Position numbers and translations under genes: made by a program. Positions 17,629 through 27,846 of a stretch of 64,000 nt of DNA are shown in pieces. Positions within the stretch are counted from its first letter, which is position 1. Every line of letters begins with the position of its first letter. The DNA comes from Cellulomonas denverensis. Lineage in GTDB: Bacteria; Actinomycetota; Actinomycetes; Actinomycetales; Cellulomonadaceae. The stretch lies in the NCBI RefSeq assembly GCF_012396125.1, contig NZ_JAAXOX010000003.1, positions 248,001 to 312,000 on the forward strand. The letters run 5' to 3'. The notes under the pieces are model-generated. The model saw only the letters and a program-made list of their open reading frames with translations. It was not told the DNA's origin and made no database searches.

Positions 17629-18073
17629 GGCGGGTCACCTCCGCGTCCAGGAGCGTGAAGGAGTCGAACCACACCTCGTCGCAGCCGCCGTTGAGCAGCC
17701 GGATCGTGTAGTGCCGGCAGTCGGCCGGGTAGTCGAAGGCGTACTCCGGCGGGTGCAGGATGTCGGTGCGCAGCACGGTGTCGAAGCGGTCGAAGTAGCG
17801 GATCTCCACGATCACGGTGTCCGGCGGCGCCGACCGCAGGTCCGGGGCGATCCGGTACCGGCGGCCCGGTCGCAGCAACGGCAGGGTCGGCACCGCCCGG
17901 ACCGCCTGGTAGTCGGTGAACGAGTACCACTCCTGCAGCGGGGTCCCGCTCGGCATCAGGTGGTTGATCAGGTGGATGCTGCCGGTGGCGTCCAGGACCA
18001 GCTCGGTCCCGTAGAGCGCCGCCTGGCTGTTCGGGTTGCCCCAGCGCACCGTCGCGATCTGCTCACCGGTCAT
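17621..18073 (-). CDS. asp3: Accessory Sec protein Asp3
   Basis: Asp3 is a small cytoplasmic protein of the Asp1-Asp2-Asp3 complex that carries the adhesin to SecA2. The 150-residue product begins MTGEQIATVRWGNPNSQAALYGTELV and has a predicted jelly-roll-like beta sheet pattern (SGTPLQEWYSFTDYQAVRAVPTLPLLRPGRRYRI, YFDRFDTVL), resembling the carbohydrate-binding-module fold reported for streptococcal Asp3. ATG 18073 shares ATGA with the asp2 stop, and the end overlaps secA2 by 8 bp. Asp3 sequences diverge quickly, so position carries much of the weight. Confidence 0.87.
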   Translation of the reverse strand: MTGEQIATVRWGNPNSQAALYGTELVLDATGSIHLINHLMPSGTPLQEWYSFTDYQAVRAVPTLPLLRPGRRYRIAPDLRSAPPDTVIVEIRYFDRFDTVLRTDILHPPEYAFDYPADCRHYTIRLLNGGCDEVWFDSFTLLDAEVTRRG

Positions 18074-19557
18074 CGTGACCTCCGGTACTCGGCGATCACC
18101 CGTTCGTACTGGGTGACGAACCAATTCACGATCGAGGCGCTGTCGTCGTTGTGCCGGCCCTGGTAACCGCGGGCGATCACCGTGGTGGGCTTGCCGGTCT
18201 GCGAGGCCAGCAGGGTGTAGTACGCCTCGTCGTCGTAGTCGTCCTGGGCCATGTACGCCATCAGGATCGCGGTGTCGCCGAAGCCGGGATCGCCGTGCCA
18301 GCGTTCGGTCAGCTGCCGGGTGAAGGCGTCGACCCCGCCCGGGCGGTCCCAGAAGTTGACCAGGTCCAGGATGGTGCCGAAGTCCCGCGGCCGGACCAGG
18401 CGGCCGCGCCGGGCGACCCGGCCCAGGTCGATGATCGGTTTGCCGGCGATGATCGCCAGCGGCTCGAACCGGGAGCCGTAGTACAGCGCGCCGAACGAGC
18501 CCATCGACAGCCCGGAGAAGATCACGTCGCGGTCGGTGAACCCGAGGTCGGCGATCCGGTCGGCGATCACCCCGTGCAGCGTGTCCTCCAGCTCCTCGCT
18601 GCCCAGGTAGAACCGGCCGCCTTCCAGCCGCGGGTCGGTGATCAGCAGGAACGGGTGGCCGAGCTTGGCCATCATGTAGTAGCCCTCGAAGCCCTCCGCG
18701 GGCCGGTACCCGGCGAAGTAGATGTTCAGCGGGGGAGTGAGGTCGCCGGGGTGGAAGTACCAGAACAGTTCCTCGCGCCGGGCGTCCGCGATCCGCCGGC
18801 CACCGGGCAGGAAGTGGCCCGCGCCGAGCCGGGAGTGCCGGTAGTGCAGCGGGCCGATCCGCGCCCGGCCGTGGCCGCGGGCGTAGAACGACACCGACAG
18901 GTAGCCGCTGTCCGGGTGCGAGAACACCACCGGTTCGGCCAGATCGGCCTCGGTGTACCGGCGCTGGTCGGCCATCACGTCCGGGGTGCCGGTCCGGATC
19001 AGCTGGATCACCAGTTCCACCTGCACCCCCGGGTCGGTGACGAACTCCGGCCACAGGTCCAGCGCGCGGTGGTTCTCGTAGAGGATGTTCTCCTTCCACA
19101 TCATCAGCTGACGTGGCTCGTCGTCGTGGTCGACCCCGATCACCAGCGCGGCGTTGCCCTCGTACCGGGCGTCACCACGGTGCAGCGGCGCGACGGTCGC
19201 CGAGCGCAGCTCCAGCTTCTGACCGAACTGCCGCGCGAAGAACCGCTGCGGCAGACCATCGATCAGGCCCTGCCGGTCACCGGTGTCCACCGGCACCGCG
19301 CCCTTGCGGGCCAGGAACTCGCCGCCCTCGGCCGCCAGCGCCCGGTCCACCAGCAGCGTGTAGGGCGTGACCAGCGCATCGATCGCGCGCAGCCGGTCCG
19401 GATCGCACCGGGCGTCGAGGATGGTGACCTCCACCCGGCCGATCAGGTCCGGGTCGAAGCCCACCGGGTCGTCGACGTCGACGAACACCCACTCCAGGCC
19501 GTCGGGTAGCCGGGACAGCGCCGACCAGTCGTCACGGCCGATCTGCAGGGCCCGCAT
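18070..19557 (-). CDS. asp2: Accessory Sec protein Asp2 (adhesin glycan O-acetyltransferase)
   Basis: In Streptococcus gordonii Asp2 is needed for export and also O-acetylates GlcNAc on the adhesin through an alpha/beta-hydrolase Ser-Glu-His triad. This 495-residue protein has a beta-rich N-terminal half (about 1-230) and a hydrolase-like half. The nucleophile elbow is SGLSMGSFGALYYG with Ser 351. A downstream acidic cluster (MAQDDYDDEAYY, about 435-446) and His 469 (GYQGRHND) sit where the other triad members are expected. The enzymatic side activity therefore looks intact. The start overlaps the end of asp1 by 26 bp. Confidence 0.9.
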   Translation of the reverse strand: MRALQIGRDDWSALSRLPDGLEWVFVDVDDPVGFDPDLIGRVEVTILDARCDPDRLRAIDALVTPYTLLVDRALAAEGGEFLARKGAVPVDTGDRQGLIDGLPQRFFARQFGQKLELRSATVAPLHRGDARYEGNAALVIGVDHDDEPRQLMMWKENILYENHRALDLWPEFVTDPGVQVELVIQLIRTGTPDVMADQRRYTEADLAEPVVFSHPDSGYLSVSFYARGHGRARIGPLHYRHSRLGAGHFLPGGRRIADARREELFWYFHPGDLTPPLNIYFAGYRPAEGFEGYYMMAKLGHPFLLITDPRLEGGRFYLGSEELEDTLHGVIADRIADLGFTDRDVIFSGLSMGSFGALYYGSRFEPLAIIAGKPIIDLGRVARRGRLVRPRDFGTILDLVNFWDRPGGVDAFTRQLTERWHGDPGFGDTAILMAYMAQDDYDDEAYYTLLASQTGKPTTVIARGYQGRHNDDSASIVNWFVTQYERVIAEYRRSR

Positions 19558-21076
19558 AGCTCACCCCCTCGCGCAGCAGCTCCCACCGGGCCAGCACCTC
19601 CGGCGCGCTGAACAAGTCCTCCAGCACCCGGCACTGCACCAGCGACTGGTTCCAGTGCTCCAGCCCGGACAGGAAGTAGTCCAGGGCCGGACCGAGCTCG
19701 GCGTCGTCGGCGATCAGGTAGCCGTTGATCCGGTCGGTGGCCAGCTCCTGGGGCACCCGGTTGATCTGCGGCACCCCCGCGTTCACCGCCTCCGCCGCCA
19801 GCCGGGAATGCACCGGGCTGCCCAGGTCGATCAGCACCCGGGACCGGGCCATGGTGGCGATCAGGTCGGCCTCCCGGTCCACGAACACCAGCTGGATGCG
19901 CTCCTCCGGTCCCGCGCTGACGCCGATGTCCGCACCCAGCAGCGCCTGCTCGTCGTCGAACGCCAGATCGAGGCGCTGGTACCCGGCGATCACCTGCCGG
20001 ATCGCCCGCAGGTGGTCCACGTCCTGGGAGCGGAACGTGCAGATCAGCAGCCGGGTGTACTCGTTGCCGACCAACTGGGTGGCCGAGATCGCGATCACGT
20101 AGTCCAGGTCCGGCATCGACAGGTCGTCGGCGAACAGGGTCAGGTACACCGTCGACTCGTTCGCGCTCGCCCCGAACGTCGACCGGGACTCCAGCGGGTA
20201 GATCGACAGCACCGGCAGCGCCCAGTCCTCACCCGGGGCCTGGTCCGAGTCGGCGAACACCACACCGGCCCGGTCGACCACCCGGTCGGCGACCACGGTC
20301 GGCCGGGCGACCGCACGGGACAGCACCAGCGTCTGATCGCGCAGCACCGAGGTCACCAGCTCGTCGTGCTGCTCGGCCAGCGACAGCACCACGGTGTCCC
20401 CGGCGCCGGCCCGCCGGTCCAGATGGGCGGCCAGCAGCTCGGCGATCAGCGTCTCCCAGTCCGGGTAGGACGATTGCCGGAACCGGCCGTCCGGGTTCTC
20501 GACCACCTCGATCCCGCCACCGGCCAGGTCCTCGGAGACGATCACGTCGCCGGTCCGGGACAGGTAGTACTGGGTCATCGGGCGACCCTCCTCGTCGTGC
20601 AGCTGCACGCTCGACAGGAAGCCGCGGTCGTCGTACAGGTGGTCCACCGACGGCATCCCGGCGCCGTAGTACCGGATCGACTGCACCGTGCCCTCGCGGG
20701 CCAGCTGCACCCGGGCGTACACCTCCTCGCCGCGCATCACCGTGACCAGGAACGGGTTGTAGAAGAAGCCGGCGTCCTCCGGCCAGTCCAGGTCCAGGAA
20801 GTCCAGCGGCCGGGTGTAGTCGTCGGCCAGGCCCTGCACCGCGTCGAAGAACGACCAGTACGGCACGTCGATCAGCTGCTGCGCGTGCAGGAACCGGCGC
20901 AGGCTGGGCGCGTAGTTCAGCACCACCAGCCCGGTCTCCTCGGTGCCGCGGCGGAAGATCCGGGCCCGGGTCACGGTGTCGTCCGCCGCCGCCTCGGCAC
21001 CGCTGCGGAACCACACCTCGTCGGTGGTGTACCAGGGCCGGGTCGGGTGGTACCAGGCCGGGATGAAGTGGATCAT
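19532..21076 (-). CDS. asp1: Accessory Sec protein Asp1
   Basis: Asp1 is the scaffold of the Asp1-2-3 complex, with a glycosyltransferase GT-B-like fold without catalytic activity in streptococci. The 514-residue product starts [16 protein letters not shown], matching the family opening (xxFIPSWY). It ends with a Rossmann-like segment containing VLIDLGSPVHSRLAAEAVNAGVPQINR and YLIADDAELGPALDYFL, as in Asp1. ATG 21076 shares ATGA with the secY2 stop. The frame is open further upstream, inside secY2, but that part is not conserved coding sequence. Confidence 0.9.
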   Translation of the reverse strand: MIHFIPAWYHPTRPWYTTDEVWFRSGAEAAADDTVTRARIFRRGTEETGLVVLNYAPSLRRFLHAQQLIDVPYWSFFDAVQGLADDYTRPLDFLDLDWPEDAGFFYNPFLVTVMRGEEVYARVQLAREGTVQSIRYYGAGMPSVDHLYDDRGFLSSVQLHDEEGRPMTQYYLSRTGDVIVSEDLAGGGIEVVENPDGRFRQSSYPDWETLIAELLAAHLDRRAGAGDTVVLSLAEQHDELVTSVLRDQTLVLSRAVARPTVVADRVVDRAGVVFADSDQAPGEDWALPVLSIYPLESRSTFGASANESTVYLTLFADDLSMPDLDYVIAISATQLVGNEYTRLLICTFRSQDVDHLRAIRQVIAGYQRLDLAFDDEQALLGADIGVSAGPEERIQLVFVDREADLIATMARSRVLIDLGSPVHSRLAAEAVNAGVPQINRVPQELATDRINGYLIADDAELGPALDYFLSGLEHWNQSLVQCRVLEDLFSAPEVLARWELLREGVSYAGPADRP

Positions 21077-22362
21077 GCCGCCCTCCGCTCGGCCCCGGAC
21101 GCGAAGCTGAAGGAGTAACGGGTGCCGATCATCAGGTCGGCGATCTCCTCCTGCAGCAGCCAGAGCAGGCCCAGGAACACCATCAGCGTGCCCGGCAGCC
21201 CCAGCAGGTACTGCCGATCGGGGTACTCGCCGACGAAGCCCAGCGGCAGACCGGTGAACGTCACCAGGAACCCCCCGGCGAGCATCGACAGCATCACCAC
21301 CCGCGCCCGCAGGAAGACCCGGGTCGGCCGGCCCGGCGGCACCCCGTCGAAGTACGAGCCCGAGTCCCGCATCCGGTCCGCGGTGTCCCGGGGGCTGACC
21401 GTGAACAGGCCGAAGAAGATCGACAGTGCGAACAGCAGCACCAGGTAGGCCGTGAAGCCCAGCGGAGTGCTCAGCCCCCACGAGGCCAGGAACCGGTCGG
21501 CCGGTGCCTCCAGGGCCGGGAACACCTGCCCGATGGCGTGCACCACGTACTGCGGGATCGCCAACAGGGCCAGGGCGTACATGATCGGTGACGCCCCGGC
21601 CGGGTTGAGTTTGATCGGCAGGTAGGACACCCCGATGAACCCGCTGTCGATCGCCACCTTGTTCACGTGCAGGCGCAGCTCCGCGTTCCCGCCGAACACC
21701 CCGAGGAACACCACCACCAGGCATGCCAGCCCGACCAGCAGCAGCATCCGGTCGTAGTCCCAGTCACCCTCGAGGGGCACCACCTCCAGGTTCGACATCG
21801 CCGTGATCACGATCTGGTACAGGATGAACATCGTCACCCCGCCCAGGCCCAGATCGTCGTTGCGCTGTGCCAGCCACGCCACCGCCACCGCGCCCGCGGT
21901 CAACAGCACCACGATCACGATCTCCGAGGCCAGCGGACCGGAGAACGGCCCCCAGGCCAGGTCCTCGACCTGGTAGGACGCCATCAGGCTGATCGCCTGG
22001 AACACCGCCAGCCCCACCATCAGGATGTTGCGAGCCCGGGTCACCGTCTCCTCCGGGATCCGGCGGTCACGCGCGATCTTCCCCAGGAACAGGAACCGCC
22101 ACAGGATCGCCGCGCCCATCCACGGCCCCAGGCCCAGCGAGAACAACGACGGCGAGTAGAAGTTGCCGCCGGTGGCCACATTCGCCGCGCTGAGCACCTG
22201 CGCGCTCGCCGCCGACGGTTCGGTCACCGACCCGTGCAGCAACGGGATCGGGAGCTCCCGCCCCACCAGGAACGCGACCAGGAACAGCGCGCTCCAGGCC
22301 AGCTTCGCCCGCAGTTCGGCGAACCGGTCGTCCGCGAACGCCGCCAGGGTCGGCCGGCTCAT
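21073..22362 (-). CDS. secY2: Accessory Sec channel SecY2
   Basis: SecY2 is the membrane channel dedicated to the serine-rich adhesin. The 429-residue protein has about ten predicted helices, the first at about 24-37. Conserved SecY features include the early GRELPIPLL segment, [16 protein letters not shown] (plug/TM2 region) and the cytoplasmic loop [31 protein letters not shown], which corresponds to the housekeeping SYLPLKVNPAGVIPVIFA loop. It is shorter and more divergent than actinobacterial housekeeping SecY. ATG 22362 shares ATGA with the adhesin stop. Confidence 0.93.
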   Translation of the reverse strand: MSRPTLAAFADDRFAELRAKLAWSALFLVAFLVGRELPIPLLHGSVTEPSAASAQVLSAANVATGGNFYSPSLFSLGLGPWMGAAILWRFLFLGKIARDRRIPEETVTRARNILMVGLAVFQAISLMASYQVEDLAWGPFSGPLASEIVIVVLLTAGAVAVAWLAQRNDDLGLGGVTMFILYQIVITAMSNLEVVPLEGDWDYDRMLLLVGLACLVVVFLGVFGGNAELRLHVNKVAIDSGFIGVSYLPIKLNPAGASPIMYALALLAIPQYVVHAIGQVFPALEAPADRFLASWGLSTPLGFTAYLVLLFALSIFFGLFTVSPRDTADRMRDSGSYFDGVPPGRPTRVFLRARVVMLSMLAGGFLVTFTGLPLGFVGEYPDRQYLLGLPGTLMVFLGLLWLLQEEIADLMIGTRYSFSFASGAERRAA

Positions 22363-25300
22363 CGACGGTTACCGAAGATGTTCAGGGACGACAGCAACGA
22401 GCCCAACCGGGACTGCCGCGCCTGCGGCGCCGTGGACTCGCTGGCCAACTCGCTGCGCACCTCCGACAGGCTCTGCACCACCGAGTCGCTGACCGAGGAC
22501 TCCGAGTCGCTCGCCGACAGGGTGCCGCTGACCGACTCGACGAGGACGCCGCTGGGGGTGTGGCTGGTCGGGGTGGAGTCGGCGGTGGTCTCGGAGGTGG
22601 ACTCCTGCCCCGGCACCGTCGCGGCCGACGCTGCGGCGGCTGCCGCGGTGGACGCTGCGGTGGCAGCTGGGGTGCTGGCCGAGGCGGACTCCGCGGACTC
22701 GCTGAGCGACACCGACGCCGAGGCGCTGGTGGAGGCGGACAGGCTGGCTGAGGCTGAGGCGGACTGGCTTGCCGAGGTCGACTCGGAGGTCGACTGGCTG
22801 AGGGAGACCGAGTCCGAGACCGAGGCGCTCGTGGACTCGGACTGCGAGGCGGAGTCGCTGGTGGAGGCCGACTGGCTGGCGGAGTCCGAGCTGCTGGCGG
22901 ACTCGGACTGGCTCAGGGAGGTGGAGGCGGACTCGCTGGCCGATGCCGAGTCGCTGGTGGAGGTCGAGGCACTGGCGGACTCCGACTGGCTGAGCGACGT
23001 CGAGGCGGAGTCGCTGACCGAACTCGACTCGGACGTGGACTGGCTCAGCGACGTCGAGGCGGACTCGGAGCCGGACTGGCTGGCCGAGGTGGACTCGCTG
23101 GCCGACTCGGACTCGCTGACCGATGTCGACTGCGATGCCGACTCGCTCACGGACGTGGAACCGCTGACCGAGGTCGACTCGCTGACTGAGGTCGACTCGG
23201 AGGCGGACTGACTCACGGATGCGGAATCGCTGGCCGAGGTGGACTCGCTGCTCGAGGTCGACAGCGACGCGGAGTCGGACTCGCTGATCGAGGTGGACGT
23301 GCTCGCGGACTCGGACTGACTCAGGGAGGTCGAGGTGGAGTCGCTGAGCGAGGTCGACTGGCTGGCGGACGCCGAGTCACTGGCCGATTCGGATTGGCTG
23401 GCGGACGCCGACTGGCTGGTGGACGTCGATGCCGAGTCGCTGAGCGACGTCGACTCGCTGGTCGAGGCCGACTCGCTGGTGGACGTCGAGGCGCTGACCG
23501 ATCCCGACTCACTGGTCGACGCCGACTCGCTGAGGGAGACCGACTCGGACCCCGACTGGCTCGCCGAGGCGGAACTGCTGACCGAACCGGACTCGCTGAC
23601 GGACGCCGAGTCGGAACTCGACGCGCTGGTCGACGTGGACTGACTCAGCGAGGTCGAGGCGGACTCACTGGCGGAGGCCGACTCGGAGCCGGACGTGCTG
23701 GCGGAGGCAGACTCGCTGGCCGACACCGACTGGGAGGCGGAATCCGACGCGCTGGTCGAACTGGACGCGCTCGCGGACTCCGACTCGCTGAGCGACCCGG
23801 ACTCGCTGGTCGACGCCGACTGGGAGGCGGAGGCGCTGACCGATCCGGACTCGCTCGCCGAGCTCGACTCGGACTCGCTCTCCGAGGCCGAACCGCTGAT
23901 GGACGCCGATTCGGACTCCGATGCGCTGGCCGAGACGGAGGTGCTGCCCGACTCGGACTGGCTCAGGGAGGTCGATCCGGACTCGCTGGCCGATGCGGAC
24001 TCCGACTGGCTGGTGGAGGCCGACTCGCTGGTCGATTCGGACTGGCTGAGGGAGGTGGACTCGGACTGGCTGGCCGAAGTCGACTCGCTGGTGGACTCGG
24101 AAGCCGACTGGCTGGCCGATGCGGACTCGCTGGCCGACTCGGACTGGCTCAGGGAGGTCGATCCGGACTCGCTGGCCGAGGTGGACTCCGACTCGCTGGT
24201 GGAGTTGGAGGTGGAGGTGCTGGTGGACTCGGACTGGCTGGCCGAGGCCGATCCGGACTCACTGGTGGACTCGGAAGCCGACTGGCTGGCTGACGTGGAC
24301 TGACTGGTCGAGCCGGAGTCGCTGAGCGAGGTCGACTCGGACACCGACTCGCTGGCGGAGGTCGATTCGCTGGTCGATTCGGACTGGCTGAGGGAGGTCG
24401 ATCCGGATTGGCTCGCCGAAGTCGACTCGCTGGTGGACTCGGAAGCCGACTGACTGGCCGATGCGGACTGGCTGATCGAGCCGGAGTCGCTGAGCGAGGT
24501 CGACTCGGACACCGACTCGCTGGCCGAGGTGGACTCCGACTGACTGGTGGAGGTGGAGGTGCTGGCGGACTCGGACTGGCTGGCCGATGCAGACTCGGAC
24601 TCACTGCTGGAGGTCGACTCGCTGGCGGAGACCGAGTCGCTGAGCGAAGCCGACTGCGACGTGGAGGCGCTGGCGGAGGCCGATTCGCTGGTCGATTCGG
24701 ACTGGCTGAGGGAGGTCGATCCGGATTGGCTGGCCGAAGTCGACTCGCTGCCGGACTCGGAAGCCGACTGACTGGCTGACGTGGACTGACTGGTCGAGCC
24801 GGAGTCGCTGAGCGAGGTCGACTCGGACGCCGACTCGCTGGCGGAGGTCGATCCGCTCGTGGAAGCGGAGGCGCTGGCGGACTCGGACTGGCTGGCCGAG
24901 GCCGACCCGGAGTCACTGCTTGAGGTCGACTCGCTGGCGGAGACCGAGTCGCTGAGCGAAGCCGACTGCGATGTCGAGGCACTGGCGGAGGTCGACTCGC
25001 TGGTCGATTCGGACTGGCTCAGGGAGGTCGATCCGGAGTCGCTGGCCGATGTGGATGCGCTCGTCGACTCCGATTGGCTCAGGGAGGTGGAACCGGACTG
25101 GCTGGCCGAAGTCGACTCGCTGCCGGACTCGGAAGCCGACTGACTGGCTGACGTGGACTGACTGGTCGAGCCGGAGCCGCTGAGCGAGGTCGACTCGGAC
25201 GCCGACTCGCTGGCGGAGGTGGACCCGCTCGCGGAAGCGGACTCGGACTGGCTGAGTGAGGTCGATCCGGACTCGCTGGCGGAGGCGGACGTGCTGGCCG

Positions 25301-27812
25301 AGGTGGATTCGCTGGCGGAGTCCGACTGACTGGTCGATGCCGACTCGCTCGCCGAGGTGGACTCGGATGTCGACGCCGAGTCGGACTCACTGGTCGAGGT
25401 GCTCGCGGACTCGGACTGGCTGGTGGAAGCCGACTCGGATGTGCTGGTCGATGTGGACGCGCTGGCGGAAGTCGACTCGCTCACGGAGCCCGACTCGCTC
25501 GCCGAGCCGGAGGTGCTCGCGGACTCGGACTGGCTGGTGGAGGCGGAGTCGCTGGTGGAGGCGGACTGGCTGGCGGAGGCGGAGTCGCTGAGAGAGGTCG
25601 ACGCCGACGCCGACTCGCTGGCCGACGTCGAGCCGCTGGCGGAGGCGGACGTGCTGGCGGACTCCGACTCGCTGGTCGAGGCCGACTCGCTGGCGGATGT
25701 GGACTCCGACTGGCCGGCCGAGGTCGACTCACTGGTCGAGGCGGACGCGGAGGTGGACGCAGAGTCCGACGCGCTGGTCGACGTGGACGCACTGGCCGAG
25801 TCGGACTGACTCACGGACGCCGACTCGGACTCGCTGGCAGACGTCGACTCGCTCACGGAACCCGAGTCGCTGAGTGAGTCCGACGCGCTGGTGGACGTGG
25901 AGTCCGAGGTGGACTCGCTGGCCGAGGTCGAGGTGCTGACCGAGGTTGATGTGCTGGCGGAGTCGGACTGGCTGAGGGAGCTGGACGCACTGGTCGAGGC
26001 GGACTCGGACTGGCTGACCGAGGCCGAACCCGAGGTGCTGGTGGACTCGGAGGCGGATTGGCTGGCGGAGCCGGAATCGCTGAGGGAGGTCGACTCCGAA
26101 GTCGACTCGCTGGTCGATGCGGAGGTGCTGGCGGACTCGGACTGGCTGAGAGAGGCGGACCCGGACTCGCTCGCCGAACTGGACTCACTCGCCGACGCGG
26201 ACTGGCTGAGCGAGGTCGATCCGGACTCGCTCGCGGATGTGGACGCCGACTGACTGTCGGACGCTGACGTACTGGTCGAGGCGGACTCGGACTGGCTCAT
26301 GGAGCCCGACGCGGAGTCGCTGGCCGAGGTCGATGCGCTGGTGGACGCCGACTGGCTCAGGGAGGTGGACCCGGACTCGGAGGTCGACTCGCTGGCCGAC
26401 GTCGATCCGGACTCGCTGGTCGAGGTGCTGGCGGAGGCGGACTGGCTCGCGGAGCCGGAGTCACTCAACGACGTCGATTCGGAGGCGCTGGCCGAGGTGG
26501 ACCCCGACGTCGATGCGGATGCCGATTCGCTCGCCGACGCGGAGGTGCTGGCGGACCCGGACTGGCTCAGGGAGGCCGATCCGGACTCGCTGGCGGAGGT
26601 GGAGGCCGACCCGCTCGTCGAGGTGGACTGGCTGGCGGACGCAGACTGGCTCGCGGAACCGGAGGCGCTCAGTGACGTCGACTGGGACGCGGATGCGCTG
26701 GCCGACCCGGACTGGCTGGTGGAGGTCGATGCGCTCGCGGACTGCGACTGGCTCAGCGAGGCCGACCCGGAGGTGCTGGCGGAGACCGACTGGCTCAGCG
26801 ACGCGGATCCGGACGCGCTGGCCGACCCGGATTGGCTGGTGCTGGTCGTGGTGGACGGGGTGGCGGACTGCGACTGGGAGGCGCTGGCCGACTGGCTGTC
26901 GGACACGATCTGGCTCGGGGTGTTGCCGGGGTTGGCGGAACTGTTGAAGTAGTAGAACAGCGAGCTGATGCTGTAGACGGAGACGCCGCCGGTCCCGACG
27001 GCCTGGACGGCGATCATCACGCCGCTGCCGGTGGTCATGTAGCCGGCGTACAGGGTGTCGCCGATGTACATCGGGTACGCGACGAAGTGTGCCTGCACGC
27101 CGTTGATCGTGATGTTGGTGGCGGTGAGCACGGCGTCGAGGTTGGCCGAGGTGATCGTGCCGGTCTGGGTGGTGATCGCGGTGTTGTACTGGACGGTGCT
27201 GCCGTTGTACGTGCCGCTGCCGGTCCCGCCGTAGGCCGCCTTGCCGGCTCCGGTGGCGGACAGGCTGGAGTCGGAGCCGCCGCCGTAGGAGATGCCCGCG
27301 TTGGTCAGGCCCTCAGTGGAGTAGTGCGGGAGCGCGGCGGTCTGGGTGGTCTGGGCCTTGGCGGCCATCCGGGTGGTCTTCTGCGTGGCGGACGCGCTCT
27401 GCGAGGCCGAGGTGCTGGCGCTCGCCGATGCGCTGACCGAGGCGCTGGCGGACAGCGAGCCGCTGGCGGAGGCCGACTCGCTGCTGGAGATCGACTCGCT
27501 ACCGGAGGTGGAGGTGGAGGTGCTGGCTGCGGTGGACTCGCTCGCGGAGGCCGATCCGGAGTCGGAGTCGGAGGCCGGGGGCGCGGATGACGCGGACTCG
27601 GATGCCGGGGCTGGTGCGGCGGAGTCCGAGGCGACCGCCGACTGGCTGCTGGTCTGAGACACCGACTGTGAGGCGGACTCGCTGGTGGACTCGGTCGCGG
27701 ACTCGCTGGCCGGGGCGGTGCTCCCGGGGGTGAGTGCGGCGCTGTTGTCGGTTGCGAGCGTGTTCAGCTGGGCGGCGTTCGCGTCGTAGGCGATCGGCGT
27801 GCTGTCGGTCAC
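22359..27812 (-). CDS. Serine-rich repeat surface glycoprotein (accessory Sec substrate)
   Basis: This is a giant adhesin-like protein of about 1817 residues and the expected substrate of the downstream machinery. Counting from GTG 27821, the order is a short N-terminus (1-35), SRR1 (about 36-146), a non-repeat domain (about 147-300, rich in Gly, Tyr and Thr, probably the binding region), SRR2 (about 305-1705, serine at nearly every second position), and a 110-residue tail. The SRR1-binding-SRR2 plan is that of streptococcal SRR adhesins. Oddities: no hydrophobic signal sequence or KxYKxGKxW motif at the start, and no LPXTG, membrane helix or charged tail at the end, which reads [18 protein letters not shown] 27812 is preferred because GGAGGGGG lies 8 nt before it; GTG 27821 is too close to that site. 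Confidence 0.9.
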   Translation of the reverse strand: MTDSTPIAYDANAAQLNTLATDNSAALTPGSTAPASESATESTSESASQSVSQTSSQSAVASDSAAPAPASESASSAPPASDSDSGSASASESTAASTSTSTSGSESISSSESASASGSLSASASVSASASASTSASQSASATQKTTRMAAKAQTTQTAALPHYSTEGLTNAGISYGGGSDSSLSATGAGKAAYGGTGSGTYNGSTVQYNTAITTQTGTITSANLDAVLTATNITINGVQAHFVAYPMYIGDTLYAGYMTTGSGVMIAVQAVGTGGVSVYSISSLFYYFNSSANPGNTPSQIVSDSQSASASQSQSATPSTTTSTSQSGSASASGSASLSQSVSASTSGSASLSQSQSASASTSTSQSGSASASASQSTSLSASGSASQSASASQSTSTSGSASTSASESGSASLSQSGSASTSASASESASASTSGSTSASASESTSLSDSGSASQSASASTSTSESGSTSASESTSESGSTSLSQSASTSASTSASDSASGSMSQSESASTSTSASDSQSASTSASESGSTSLSQSASASESSSASESGSASLSQSESASTSASTSESTSESTSLSDSGSASQSASESTSTSGSASVSQSESASTSASSSLSQSDSASTSTSVSTSTSASESTSDSTSTSASDSLSDSGSVSESTSASESESASVSQSDSASASTSTSASDSASTSASASTSESTSAGQSESTSASESASTSESESASTSASASGSTSASESASASTSLSDSASASQSASTSDSASTSQSESASTSGSASESGSVSESTSASASTSTSTSESASTSQSESASTSTSESDSASTSESTSASESASTSQSDSASESTSASTSASASESGSTSLSQSESASASGSTSASESASESTSLSGSGSTSQSTSASQSASESGSESTSASQSGSTSLSQSESTSASTSASDSGSTSLSQSESTSESTSASASTSQSASLSDSVSASESTSSSDSGSASASQSESASASASTSGSTSASESASESTSLSDSGSTSQSTSASQSASESGSESTSASQSGSTSLSQSESTSESASASASTSQSASLSDSVSASESTSSSESESASASQSESASTSTSTSQSESTSASESVSESTSLSDSGSISQSASASQSASESTSESTSASQSGSTSLSQSESTSESTSASESVSESTSLSDSGSTSQSTSASQSASESTSESGSASASQSESTSTSTSNSTSESESTSASESGSTSLSQSESASESASASQSASESTSESTSASQSESTSLSQSESTSESASTSQSESASASESGSTSLSQSESGSTSVSASASESESASISGSASESESESSSASESGSVSASASQSASTSESGSLSESESASASSSTSASDSASQSVSASESASASTSGSESASASESASTSLSQSTSTSASSSDSASVSESGSVSSSASASQSGSESVSLSESASTSESGSVSASTSTSESASTSESTSLSDSASTSTSQSASASQSESASDSASASQSTSLSDSTSTSLSQSESASTSTSISESDSASLSTSSSESTSASDSASVSQSASESTSVSESTSVSGSTSVSESASQSTSVSESESASESTSASQSGSESASTSLSQSTSESSSVSDSASTSLSQSESASASTSTSDSASASESASTSLSQSESASSSDSASQSASTSDSASQSESTSASVSDSVSLSQSTSESTSASQSASASASLSASTSASASVSLSESAESASASTPAATAASTAAAAAASAATVPGQESTSETTADSTPTSHTPSGVLVESVSGTLSASDSESSVSDSVVQSLSEVRSELASESTAPQARQSRLGSLLSSLNIFGNRR
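22709..26909. repeat. SRR2 serine-rich repeat array
   Basis: Over about 4.2 kb nearly every second codon is serine (AGC, TCC or TCG), alternating with Ala, Thr, Glu, Gln, Gly, Asp, Leu or Val codons. Mixed serine codons keep the short repeats imperfect, but longer blocks are nearly identical. One landmark (CCGGAGTCGCTGAGCGAGG on the plus strand) recurs near 24310, 24480, 24795 and, with one change, 25170. These mark duplicated segments of about 170-370 bp. The complementary strand is largely stop-free and produces many acidic or Arg-rich shadow frames, which are not genes. Confidence 0.9.
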
Positions 27813-27846
27813 GGTGTTCACCCCCTCCGAGCCGTGATGTGGGATC

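Noticed and set aside
22709..26909. Repeat array considered as CRISPR
   Set aside because: Units are codon-based, imperfect and continuous, with no constant repeat of about 30 bp, no unique spacers and no cas genes.
22560..27657. Many open frames on the plus strand through the SRR gene, with acidic repeats such as [13 protein letters not shown] or Arg-rich products
   Set aside because: They are the complement of the Ser-alternating codons, have no ribosome sites or family resemblance, and break at irregular points. The minus-strand SRR frame is single, unbroken and explains the period.
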